Shown one piece after another: positions 32,127 to 41,814 of a stretch of DNA of 64,000 bases. The stretch is from Eukaryota sp. TZLM1-RC (Eukaryota > Metamonada: BaSk clade): NCBI GenBank assembly GCA_040285825.1, contig JAUPSS010000004.1, positions 4,843,658-4,907,657 on the forward strand. Reading direction: 5' to 3'. The position numbers and the translations under genes are program-made. How positions within the stretch are numbered: position 1 is the first letter of the stretch; each line of letters starts with the position of its first letter. The notes under the pieces were generated by a model. It saw only the letters and a list, made by a program, of their open reading frames with translations, had not been told where the DNA came from and did not search any database.

Positions 32127-33602
32127 ATGATCATTTTAAACAAATAAAAGATTTAATAATTAATCACATGCCCCTTGAATTACCAGCTCCGGGCAAGCGT
32201 GTATTAATAAGTACTGACGCATCAATTGTAGCAGTAGGAGGTTTTATTTGGCAGGAAATTGAACCATACTCTCCTGCAGGAACCTTGCTGAATAAAAGGA
32301 AAGTGAAACCTTTGTCGTTCTGTAGTAGATTACTTACAGAAACACAAAGAAAATGGTCCACTTTACAGAAAGAATTATATGTAATACTTCTGATTTTAAC
32401 TGAAAGTTGTTTAGAAAGCTACGTTTTGACTAGACATCTAACAAATTTCACTGATCACAAATATATTGCATTCCTGGCTACAGCCCCAGAGAAAAACAGA
32501 ACTGTAAAGAGATGGCTGCCGATACTATCTGAATTCGCCTTTGATATAGTCCATGAACCAGGTGAAGATAACCACTGGGCAGATATGCTATCGAGGAATA
32601 TTGATTTAGATCAAAACGAGGAAACTCCTTCTATCTGTAGTATAAATATACCAGATACTTTACTTTCGAATTACGGGATACCTCCACTAGACGATGATTC
32701 TGATTCGGACTTCGAAGATATCCCATCAATTTCATCCCTAAGTAGACACCAGGACCTACCTATTTTTTCTTCTTGGTTCTCTAAAATAAGAGCTGAACAA
32801 CAAATAGCCAAAAACAACAATGACTCTCTATTTGAAAATGCAATTCTAGATGAAAATACTCAAATTTGGAAAAATAATAAAAATAAAATTTCAATTCCAA
32901 AAAGCCTCAGAAAACAGACTATTAATACATGGATTCGTTCAATCTCGCCACCCCAGCAAAAACGACAGTTTACATAAACTGTCTAAAAGCGCTTTTTCTG
33001 GCCTAATATGAGAAAGGACCTCATATACCATATCAAAAGATGCCCAACTTGTCAAAAAACGGCACCAGTCAAAAGAACAAAAACACCTTCCACAGGTTCC
33101 CTTTGGGCAGATCGTCCTTTTGCTAGATTAAATGTCGATACAATTGGACCTCTGAATACTGATAGCGATGGTAATAAATACTTGTTAGTATCTGTAGATT
33201 CTTTTACTGGATATTCAATTTTAGTCCCTCTAAAGGAACTCAACGCTTTAAAGACCGCAGACGCTTTAATTTGGAACGTTTGCGCAATTTTTGGCATACC
33301 TATGTTAATTAATTAGTGATAATGGTCCTGAGTTCGCCAATGAGACTTTTAAGATAGTGTGTAACAGATTAGCTATTGAGACGAGTAACTCAATACCCCA
33401 CTACTCTGAAAGTAATGGACTTGTAGAACGTAAACATAGAGACGTTTTACAATGCTTGAGGAAATTATTAATAGATTTTAATGATTATGGAAATTGGTCT
33501 ACTTATGTACCCATATCCCAACTATTAATAAATTCCACTAAAAGCAAAAGAACAGGTTTTACACCATACGAACTTATGTTTGGATCTTCGATTAGTCCAT
33601 GA
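32127..33602 (+). pseudogene. Broken RNase H and integrase
   Basis: An open frame at 32164-32977 holds the RNase H domain (ISTDASIVAVGGFIW; KELYVILLIL; TDHKYIAF). After a shift, 33008-33316 begins an integrase with RCPTCQ of the zinc finger, VDTIGP and VDSFTGYS. A 1-nt-scale break at about 33315 precedes SDNGPEF and SNGLVERKHR, giving the DDE residues in separate frames. Inactive. Confidence 0.85.
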
Positions 33603-33887
33603 TCGGACCCTGCAAATATATTAGGAAACTTATCAAAATTTGATTCCAAAATTCCTTTATTAGATGATATTAAATTGAAAAATATTCGTCTGCAAGAAAA
33701 AAGGGAAGAAGCAGAGCATCATCAATCATCAAATATTCCGACTTCAGTAGACAATACTAATTCGCGTTTTATAGTATTTAATATTGGCGACTATGTCCTT
33801 CGTAAAACCAAACAAAATAATAAATGACATGGATCTTGGAACGGACCCTTTTTAGTAATAGATCATCCTTCCAACTCTACTTTATTA

Positions 33888-34253
33888 TTGAAGAATCTTA
33901 CCACTGGCACCGAATTAAAGGCTGCTAAACAAGATTGCAAAATCTATAACGCCGAGAATCCGCAGGATAACGAATTTCTTAAGGCAGTCGCAGCAGGCGC
34001 TGCTGAGAAACATGTTATAGAGAAAATCCTCTCAGAATATAGTTCTGACTCAGGTAGTTTCTGTACTGTTCAATGGTTTGGCGGTGAGACAACAGAAGAG
34101 CATCTCCATTCAGTTAAACACTCAGAAGCTTATAAGTTGTTCAGTAAGAATAACAAGAAAATTGGAAAACGTACTACTAGTCAACGTAAAAGTACCTCCA
34201 ATAACTCTACGCCTTACAAGAGGCCTAGACGCAGTACTAGAATTAGGAAGTGA
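33888..34253 (+). pseudogene. Integrase C-terminus with chromodomain-like module
   Basis: The frame encodes KHVIEKILSEYSSDSG, CTVQWFGGETTEEHL and EAYKLF, the pattern of a chromodomain, then a basic tail (RRSTRIRK). In chromoviruses this module targets integration to modified chromatin. It is separated from the integrase core by broken frames. Confidence 0.7.
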
Positions 34254-34392
34254 TGCTAATTCTTAGTTTATATAGATTATTTGTAGTTATTTAGTTATTT
34301 GTTTATAGTTTAGTTCATATTCATGTAAGCTGATTGATTTTGAAAAAGGGGAAGTAAAATACAGTTGTAAAATAGCAGTGTAGCAGAAGCAG

Positions 34393-34473
34393 TGTTGGCG
34401 CCCTTAGGCTTTTATAATATGAATAGAAAATAAATTAGCTTTATCCTAACCACTTTTCCAACCTACGGCATCA
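34393..34473 (+). repeat. 3' LTR, 81 bp
   Basis: It matches 28346-28426 except one base (CCC for CCT near its start). Preceded by AGCAGAAGCAG. Confidence 0.9.
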
Positions 34474-34477
34474 TTTG

Positions 34478-34860
34478 AGGATCTGTGTAAATGGGAGAGG
34501 TATGTTGATCATTGGTGCACCGAATTCAGTGTGTTCAATTAGTATTTAGAAGGCCTGGTGAATAATCACACCATTTATTCCCTTTTGCTTTAATGAAACG
34601 ACCATGTATTATTACTGGGAGACAACAATGCTGATTAAACCATAGCCCTCAACAAATCAAAGTTGTTTTACACCGTGTCCTAATATAAAACGTGATAGGC
34701 AATTACTAATCAAAAAGAGAACCAAACCAAAGGCTTAAATGAATTATTTATAAATAAATAATAATGTACTTACACAGAAAATAACCAAAACTACCAAAAA
34801 GGACAGAAATTTGATTAATCAAAACCAGAACAATCTATAATACAATCAATCCCAAATCAA
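34478..34860. other. Spacer
   Basis: AT-rich, no gene visible. It includes the 3' region of the coiled-coil gene. Confidence 0.45.
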
Positions 34861-35823
34861 TCACGATAAATAACCCTCTTCAAAACCACTATTACCCTCA
34901 ATAACAGAAGTAAGCTTTGAAATTGCCTGACTTATCAAACTAATTCTCTCCACAAGCCCTTCTTCTACACTACCAATCTTCCTCCATACCTCTTCTTTGA
35001 AATGGTACATCTCGTTATCAAGTGAATCTAATCTACTTGAAATAGAATGATTGGTGTCAGACACATGTGAAACTTTTGCTATAACTAAATCTAATTGCTG
35101 ATTAAAGTTTTCGTTTAATTTCTTCATTTTTGTGTAAATATCTGACACGTCATCGTGAGTAACCATTTCCTTTTTCAAACTACCCACATTATCAGCCATC
35201 ATTGAAATATCTCTAGCCAGTAAGGCTGAAGTCTCCCCAGACTCCCTTTCAACTTGCTCAACCCAATGCCTAAGATCCCCAACATTGTTATGCACGGTCT
35301 CCTTCGCTTTATCTTCCGCAATAGAGGATAATCGACTGGTAATATCCTCAGTGGCTTCACTTACAATTTGCTTTAAATTCCGCACCTCTGATTTTTTGAT
35401 CAATTGCCGAACATCAGATAAAGAAGCCAGACCTTCTCTATTTTCTACAATGTCTTCATACTGTGTGTTAAGAGTACCGTACTGCTCTCTTAAAAAATTC
35501 AGATTGGAGGAGATTTTGGAGATGGTGCCGGTAATTTCAGACAATGTGTCATGTACTTCTTGTATCTCCGACTTTGAAGCAGAATTGTGAAGAGCAGAGC
35601 GATATTTCGAAAGTTCACGGTCTGTTTCTAAAGCTTGTGCACTAACAGCAGCGCGAATAGTATCAGCTTCCTCTATAACGGCATCAGATAGAGTCACAAA
35701 AGCTGATCTGAGTGCACGAACTTGAGAGGTGACAGAAAGTTGGGCATCGGCATCTTGTTGTAGGGTGCGAATAGCTGATTTAAGTTGGGCAACCTCTGAA
35801 GAAGACTTGCGTTTTGGGGCCAT
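34861..35823 (-). CDS. Coiled-coil protein, 320 aa, unrecognised
   Basis: The frame starts at ATG 35823 (MAPKRKSSSEVAQLK) and ends TGA. Nearly the whole sequence has heptad-like spacing of hydrophobic residues with many charged residues, for example LKSAIRTLQQDADAQLS, SKISSNLNFLREQYGTLNTQ and ISSRLDSLDNEMYHF. This predicts long coiled coils with short breaks. The basic start could be a nuclear signal. No membrane helix or enzyme motif is seen. Such proteins serve as structural or scaffold components. I cannot assign a family. No disruption is seen, and the gene stands alone between transposon-derived regions. Confidence 0.75.
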   Translation of the reverse strand: MAPKRKSSSEVAQLKSAIRTLQQDADAQLSVTSQVRALRSAFVTLSDAVIEEADTIRAAVSAQALETDRELSKYRSALHNSASKSEIQEVHDTLSEITGTISKISSNLNFLREQYGTLNTQYEDIVENREGLASLSDVRQLIKKSEVRNLKQIVSEATEDITSRLSSIAEDKAKETVHNNVGDLRHWVEQVERESGETSALLARDISMMADNVGSLKKEMVTHDDVSDIYTKMKKLNENFNQQLDLVIAKVSHVSDTNHSISSRLDSLDNEMYHFKEEVWRKIGSVEEGLVERISLISQAISKLTSVIEGNSGFEEGYLS

Positions 35824-35903
35824 AAAATGGAAAAGTGGTGTTGGAGGAGAAGGAACAAATTCATTTGAACTTAAAGCAATGTTAGAATTACTGAACTAGC
35901 TCG

Positions 35904-35917
35904 GCCGAACGTTCGGC
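35904..35917. repeat. Perfect 14-bp palindrome GCCGAACGTTCGGC
   Basis: It lies about 80 bp upstream of the coiled-coil gene start. Related TTCGGC/CGTTCGG motifs occur at about 35945 and at 36419-36434 (ACTAGTTCGGCGTACGTTCGG). Confidence 0.7.
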
Positions 35918-36067
35918 ACCTACTGATACGTTGGGTTAGTTCGGCATCTCGTTTTGATTCATTAATATCAAAACGCTGTTTATCTCCTCCTTATACTATT
36001 ACACTCACTATCAACCAACAAAGTAAACTTTTATTCAGAAAGTTCTACAACATCTAAATCTAGGTCA

Positions 36068-36283
36068 TTAACCTAGGACAGTGTTTATATCCTTGACAGA
36101 AATGGTGGATAATTGAGTACATAAGGCATATCCAGCTCTATACTCCTTAATGAAATGGGAGGAAAAGCGACGGGCTGAACCTTTTAGCATTTTACTGCAG
36201 CAGCGGCACTGTGAAGTAATACTTTTGGACACTTTATCGTAATTAACGTTGTCCAGAAGTTTGTAAACAGGGTGCTTTGGCAT
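36068..36283 (-). CDS. Short frame with BED-finger-like cysteines
   Basis: The 71-aa frame (MPKHPVYKLLDNVNYDKV...) contains CRCCSKMLKGSARRFSSHF, a CX2C followed by a spaced histidine as in the first half of a BED zinc finger, the N-terminal DNA-binding domain of hAT transposases. It may be the surviving start of a hAT gene or a small host gene. The start codon is ATG, and no continuation after the stop is recognised. Confidence 0.35.
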   Translation of the reverse strand: MPKHPVYKLLDNVNYDKVSKSITSQCRCCSKMLKGSARRFSSHFIKEYRAGYALCTQLSTISVKDINTVLG

Positions 36284-36445
36284 TGAAGAAAGTTGATGTA
36301 AAGAAGGGAATTTATGTATGAATACAGATTTTTAAACAATGAAATCCATTGTAGTATGGATTTGGGAAAACATCTTTAAACAAAACTGTGTTGACACGTG
36401 TAAATGAACAAAAACTAGTTCGGCGTACGTTCGGAATTCTAACAT

Positions 36446-36931
36446 TGACTTAAAGTTCGAAATCACACATGTGTCACACTGCCACACAGTGTGGTAAAAA
36501 ATTCACACCGCACCGCACATCAAGTAAATCTCAAGAATCATTCTTATTCTGTTGCAGTAATTTTCATATGGCTATACCTGACTTAGTGAACAAGAATCCA
36601 GTCTTTAAATGCATAACTCACAAACACTATAACAACAGCAGAAAACACCGTCATATCAAATTACGGCTGACAAAGTAGCATTTGTTATGGTCAACTTAAG
36701 GATTTCTACAAGGAACACCTCTACAGCCAAAAAAAGGTAAACATGAAGATTTTCCTGAATGGATAGGTGAAGTAATTGTTATGGAAGAGTAGTTTATGTT
36801 GATAGTTTCAGTAGTTCTAATGTTTGATAAAATTTATTCTAACATAATGTAATGGTCATGGGTCACAAGTTTATCATTTAACTATAAATGTAATAAAATC
36901 ACACAGTGTGGCGGTGTGTTCGAACACTGTT
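36446..36931. mobile_element. Possible MITE with CACAC.GCCACAC inverted ends
   Basis: Left CACACTGCCACACAGTGTG (36475-36493) and right, inverted, CACACCGCCACACTGTGTG (36900-36918) are inverted copies with two mismatches. Outside the right repeat the end reads CAGTGTTCGAACAC when inverted, a hAT-like terminus. The left outer end is less clear and no 8-bp duplication was confirmed. Confidence 0.4.
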
Positions 36932-36971
36932 TCAACTTTAATAAATTCAAGTCCTAAATTAAATTTTCTTA

Positions 36972-37582
36972 TCGTTTATCATTACATGATGCTGTTAGAA
37001 ACACTGACTTTAATGCGGCACAAAATGCAAGAATCTCCTGTATCAAAGAGCCTCTGCTGAAAGAAACACTGTCATTGAATAATTTTGGTTCTGATGACAG
37101 AGGTGATGTATACTGTGATTGGATTGAGAAGTCTGTTGTTGACTTTGTCTCCTGTAATGTTTCAAATGACACTTTGGTTCGAAGAAGAAAATTTAATCCT
37201 GTATATGCTCTTCAATTTAAAGCCAAAGAGAAACAAAGAAAATATGGCAAAGATATCGAAGAAGCTGATAGAAATAGACCAATTGTTTTTATTGCTTTCC
37301 CATTTTCGAAAAACGGAAGACTATCGGCAGAAGCAGGAACTTTTTGGAATGATTTCGAAAAAATGGTTCAAGAAAAAACAATGAAAAGATTTGATATTGT
37401 TCTATGGCGCTCTCGAATTCAATTTGCCATTATTAATACATTATCTCGGTTTTTCAATCGAATTAGAGAAACTTTAGAGAGACAGCAAGCAGATCAAGAT
37501 TTTGTAGATGAAATCTGGGTTCAATGAATTTCGTCCCATTAGTTATGAGTTTATTTTGTTAAGTGTGGAAGTTTAATAAATA
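36972..37582 (+). mobile_element. LINE-A copy 3, 5' truncated, endonuclease frame nearly intact
   Basis: It begins in the segment HDAVR... and runs through an almost unbroken endonuclease domain at 37005-37527: DDRGDVYCDWIEKSVVDF, VRRRKFNPVYALQFKAKEK, PIVFIAFPFSKNGRL, then QFAIINTLSRFFNRI, ending VDEIWVQ and TGA. The nuclease residues (RGD, D, K-x2-KY-type lysines) can be read here most clearly. The 3' UTR ends in TTTAATAAATAC. Confidence 0.85.
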
Positions 37583-38247
37583 CATCAGTGTATTAGTCAA
37601 AATCAATTTAAAGCAAGTCTCAACAAGAAACTTGGTAATAAAGGTGAAATTTCAACAATAGTTGATGAAAAGCACCGAATTCATTAATTGAAGGTGAATA
37701 ACCAAAATTTCGAAATTTAGAACATTAAAACAAAAATGCCAATGAGCAGCTTTGGAATTGTTCACCAAGAGGGCAATTTTTTCAATTTTATTTGTGCTTT
37801 GCTAAGATGATTCTCTTGGCCCAAAAAATTTATCAAATTTGTCAGCTTGGCCCAAACTTTTTTTCTCACTATACTATAAGTTTTGGTATAAAAGTAGCAA
37901 ATCAGTTGAAGCTGGATCTAGACATTTAGATATCAAACTGGTAATTCACTCTGAATAAATCAGAATTATTAAATTTAAATGGATTATGAAGAATTATCAA
38001 ATAACTGATCCAAGTCAATCAACATAATATTATACATCAATGCTTAACAATGGACAAGAGCATCTTCGTATCGTTCTAGAGGAGAAATGGGCTCACTGAG
38101 TACGGTGGCCAATTATTCGAAGATTCTAGCACGTCTGTGGACGATCTCAGCAAAGATGAAAGTTCTTGTAACAAGTTTGAATGATGCTTGACGAATGAAT
38201 GCTTTGATTTTATAATAAAATTTTTATTTATTTGGTAATTTGTATCA
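37583..38247. other. Spacer
   Basis: It contains the upstream region of the kinesin-like gene. Sequence at 38038-38065 (CAATGCTTAACAATGGAC) resembles that gene's own start at 38246 (CAATGCTCAACATTGGAC), perhaps a small duplication. No gene is called. Confidence 0.4.
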
Positions 38248-40020
38248 ATGCTCAACATTGGACTGCTACTGCCAAGTGGGTCACGGTCCAGCAGTCCTTC
38301 TATCGTTGCCAATGAGTCATCTTTTATAGCATATTCTTCCTCAGACAACCCTTCCATTTATCCATTCAAACACGTGTACACTCCATCCACACCATTCTAC
38401 AATATCTACCAATCACAGATCCAGCCACTTCTCCAACACGGTCAAAACATCTGCATCAACCTCATTGGTCCTCAACAACTTCGTAATACCCTTCTCCTGG
38501 GTTATCCCCAAAACTCTGCCAAACTCACCTATGAACACTTCTCTTCATCTCTGCTTGGTCTCATTCTCTCCTCTGTTTTCACCTCCCAAACCTCGATCTC
38601 TCTTTCCTGGTTCAACAATGACACCCACAACGAACTGTTTTCTTCCCCCAAGCTCAAACCCCCTACCTCAATGCCCTCACTACGCCATGCCGTCTCTGCT
38701 GTACTTTCACTACCCTTTTCCTCCACGTCTTCCAACTCTGTCATTGAAATCACTTGTACCCCAAACTCCAAAGCTCCCCCTCTAATCATCACAATTGTAT
38801 CATTTGGCCCTTCCTCTTCTCTCTCCTTCCCTCCTTGTGTCTCTTCTGTCTTGAATTCCATGGAAAGTAAACGTCCTCATGCAGGCTTTTCTAGATCAAG
38901 GTTGACTAAACCTTTGCATAACTATTGGTGTAGGAACGGAAAGGGGATCACATTGACACTTGTCAGTGGTCAACCTGATCTCTTTTCGGAGTGCAACTCA
39001 ACATTGAAATTTTCATCACGTGTGGCGTCTTGTCTTTCTTCTATTCCTCCCTCCCCAAGAACTTTTGTCAACCCCTCTCCAATTCCCACACCCAGATCTG
39101 ACCCTCCACCTAGTGCCTCTTCTCTCCACTCACCTCAGACTCCACGAACAGAGATTTCAATGACGCCAAGGAGTCCGATAGTGGTTGATGTAGGTCATAG
39201 GTTGAGAGAGCTAAGTAAAAGTAGTTTAAGGTTTGAAACTAGGAGAGATGAAGATGAAGAAAGAGATGAAAGGAAGGAAAAGTTTAAAAAGGAAACTAAT
39301 CAGGTGAGAAAGGAGGTCAGAAATGATAGTAATGATGTGAGAGATCACATTCCGTCAAGAGAAGTCGCGACACTTCAAAATCATTTGAAACATACACGAA
39401 ACGAACTCAAGGAAGTACATACACATAGAGTTGTTCTAGAAAGCCAATTAGCCAGATTGAAAGAGGATAATGAGAGCAAATCAAGTGAAATTAATTCATT
39501 AAGAGAAAAACTATCTGCAAAGAGCAATATTATTAGAAGGTTAGAAAAAGAAAAAGATAAACTTTGCTTGGAAAACGAAAGACTGGTCAAGGCAAGTCAA
39601 CATGATGAAGATCTTTCGGCGACCATAGTGTCTTTGAGAAGGGAAATTAAAAAGTTGAATAATGGTTACGAAAAGGTCAAAAAGGAACGTGATCAACTAA
39701 AAAATGATTTATCTGAACATTTGGAAATGAGCATGTCAAAAAATTCAGATTTTGATAATTTATTACAGAGTAGTGATGAGTTACAACTGAAACTAGAATC
39801 GGAAACTTCCCGTCGAATTGAACTGGAAGAACAAGTTTATGAGCTTTCTGAGAGTCTAAAAGAAGAGTTATCAAGAAAAAATGACATTTTGGATCAGGAG
39901 CAACTAGTGAGGCAAGCGACACATAAAAGGACTCAGAAATTAGTATTTGATTTGGAGAATAGAATAAAAGAATTAACTAGAGAAAATCAGGAATTAAATT
40001 CAATGATTTTCAAAAACTAA
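38248..40020 (+). CDS. Kinesin-like pseudo-motor with coiled coil
   Basis: The 590-aa protein reads as a kinesin motor that has lost its ATPase. Residues 38-85 (YPFKHVYTPSTPFYNIYQSQ then GQNICINLIGPQQLRNTLLL) match the segment before and at the P-loop, but GQTGSGKT is replaced by GPQQLRNT. Residues about 225-272 (SRLTKPLHNYWCRNGKGITL and NSTLKFSSRV) match the last motor helices, where the SKLTRLLQ and TLKFASR motifs lie. The switch regions are missing or unrecognisable. A Pro/Ser-rich linker follows (about 275-320), then a continuous coiled coil (about 330-590). A non-motile microtubule or centriole scaffold is plausible; CCDC78 has a comparable layout. The family link is inferred. Confidence 0.7.
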   Translation: MLNIGLLLPSGSRSSSPSIVANESSFIAYSSSDNPSIYPFKHVYTPSTPFYNIYQSQIQPLLQHGQNICINLIGPQQLRNTLLLGYPQNSAKLTYEHFSSSLLGLILSSVFTSQTSISLSWFNNDTHNELFSSPKLKPPTSMPSLRHAVSAVLSLPFSSTSSNSVIEITCTPNSKAPPLIITIVSFGPSSSLSFPPCVSSVLNSMESKRPHAGFSRSRLTKPLHNYWCRNGKGITLTLVSGQPDLFSECNSTLKFSSRVASCLSSIPPSPRTFVNPSPIPTPRSDPPPSASSLHSPQTPRTEISMTPRSPIVVDVGHRLRELSKSSLRFETRRDEDEERDERKEKFKKETNQVRKEVRNDSNDVRDHIPSREVATLQNHLKHTRNELKEVHTHRVVLESQLARLKEDNESKSSEINSLREKLSAKSNIIRRLEKEKDKLCLENERLVKASQHDEDLSATIVSLRREIKKLNNGYEKVKKERDQLKNDLSEHLEMSMSKNSDFDNLLQSSDELQLKLESETSRRIELEEQVYELSESLKEELSRKNDILDQEQLVRQATHKRTQKLVFDLENRIKELTRENQELNSMIFKN

Positions 40021-40283
40021 AAACTTAATGTACATTATTCTTAATAAATAACAATTTATTATCATTTTATTTAGTTTGCCTGAACCTTTTAGACAGTGTT
40101 CAATTTCATAGTTTCTATTTAGTGCTCAATTGGATCAACTCAAAATTTAAAAGAAATCAAGGGAGGTAGCTTTTTTTTGAAAATTGAGCAAGTTTTAATA
40201 ACATATAGTAATTCTTCAAAAAGTACCCCAACTTAAATCAAGAAGAAGCAAAAGGACAAAGGTATTGAGTAAGTGAGTTTAGG

Positions 40284-41450
40284 TTTAGGTTGGACGAAGG
40301 CTTCTATTCTTACTCCATGTGCTTTTATCGGTGTATGCAGAAATGCAATATTTGAGTTTTCTAAAAGATTTGCCGATTTGGAAGATTCACTAATGACAAC
40401 ACAAAGTTTCACTGTTTTTGCATTAAATGAAGAAATTTCAAAAATTGATGTAGAAAAATGGAATCGATGCTTTCCCCAATCATTCAATGGTAATATTCCG
40501 GAAAAGAATTTTTAAATTTAAAATACACTCTTCGAACATTACAGAAATGATTGACTGGAATGTATGAAAATGATCTTTACAATAATATATGCAGCTCAGC
40601 TGTTTTAAATCAATAACTTCACTCATTGTTATTGGAAAAGGGTGTTTGTGAAAACAAGTCATCAGATTCTTCACTGTTTGTAACCATTGTACCACGAAGA
40701 TTTGAACTGTATGCAACTAATGAAGCGTTTGTAACAAATATGAGATTATATTTGAATATCCCCATTAATCAATTATTATCAAAAGAACAATGTATTTGTT
40801 CGAAATCACCTCAGCTCACTTTGTGGCATGCTCTGATTTGTTCGAAATTGATAACTTATCGTTCTTCATTACGTGATCCTGTTAGAGACATTGTTTATAA
40901 CATGGCACAAACTGCAAGAATTTCGTGTATCAAAGAACCTCTGCTGATGGAAACACTGTCATTGAATAATTTTGGTTCTGATGATAGAGGTGATGTATAC
41001 TGTGATTGGATTGATAACTCTGAAGCTGTTGTTGACTTTGGCTCATGTAATGTTGCAAATGACACTTTGGTTCATAGAAGAAAATCAAATCCTGTAGGTC
41101 CTCTTGAATTTAAAGCAAAAGAAGAACATAGAAAATATGACAAAGATATCGAAGAGGCTAATGCTGGTAGAAATACACAGCCGGTTTTAATTGCTTTCCC
41201 ATTTTTGATAAACGGAAGACTACCAGTAGAAGCAGAAACTTTTTTGAATGACTTCCAAAAAATGGTTTAGGAAAAAAAACGAAAAAATTTAATATTTTTT
41301 ATGGCGTTCTCGGATTCAAATTGCCATTATTATTAGATTACCTCGGTGTTTCAATCGAATTAGAGAAGCTTTAGCTAGACAGCAAGCAGATCAAGATTCT
41401 GTAGAGGAAATCTTGGTTCAAAGATTTTCGTCCCATTAATTATGAATTTA
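40284..41450 (+). mobile_element. LINE-A copy 4, 5' truncated
   Basis: It begins at GGTTTAGGTTGGACGAAGG and follows the family to the 3' UTR. Frame 40626-41270 encodes the CCHC knuckle (CICSKSPQLTLWHALIC) and most of the endonuclease (DDRGDVYCDWIDNSEAVVDF). There are stops at 40513 and 40549, and a break at about 41268. It lies between the kinesin-like gene and the 586-aa gene. Confidence 0.85.
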
Positions 41451-41814
41451 TTGGAAAAATGCCGCATTAAAGCACTGCTGCCATAAATAAGCAGAGAATT
41501 AAAAAGGAATACTTGTCAGGCAACCAAATAATAAAAGGATGGTAAAAAATGTGCTGAGCATAAATGTTTTAAAAAAATTATTTTTATTACAATAAAAGGC
41601 AATTGATGTGTTTCCTTTATAAAATGCGTTTCAATTAATTGTTCAATTGTAAAAAACCCAAACAATAAAGGACAGAAGAGGTACATTCAACCAATGCAAA
41701 TTTTTAATGTTCTTAAATTCAAAACGAACATAGAATCGAATAAACACAGTCAATTTAAATATTGACTAAATATACAAATAAATTCACTATCAACATTAAA
41801 TAGATATAGAAACA
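41451..41814. other. Spacer
   Basis: AT-rich 3' region of the 586-aa gene. No gene visible. Confidence 0.45.

Larger units (their letters stand above)
28346..34473 (+). mobile_element. Degenerate chromodomain LTR retrotransposon (Ty3/gypsy type)
   Basis: The element is bounded by 81-bp direct repeats that begin TGTT and end ATCA and differ at one position. It is flanked by a 4-bp target duplication TTTG (28342-28345 and 34474-34477). Internal order is gag, protease, reverse transcriptase, RNase H, integrase and chromodomain, as in chromoviruses. The coding region has many stops and shifts. It is interrupted by a second LTR element at 31021-32122. A full coding set with LTRs of only 81 bp is unusual. 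It is related to, but distinct from, the element at 44302-51707. Confidence 0.92.
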
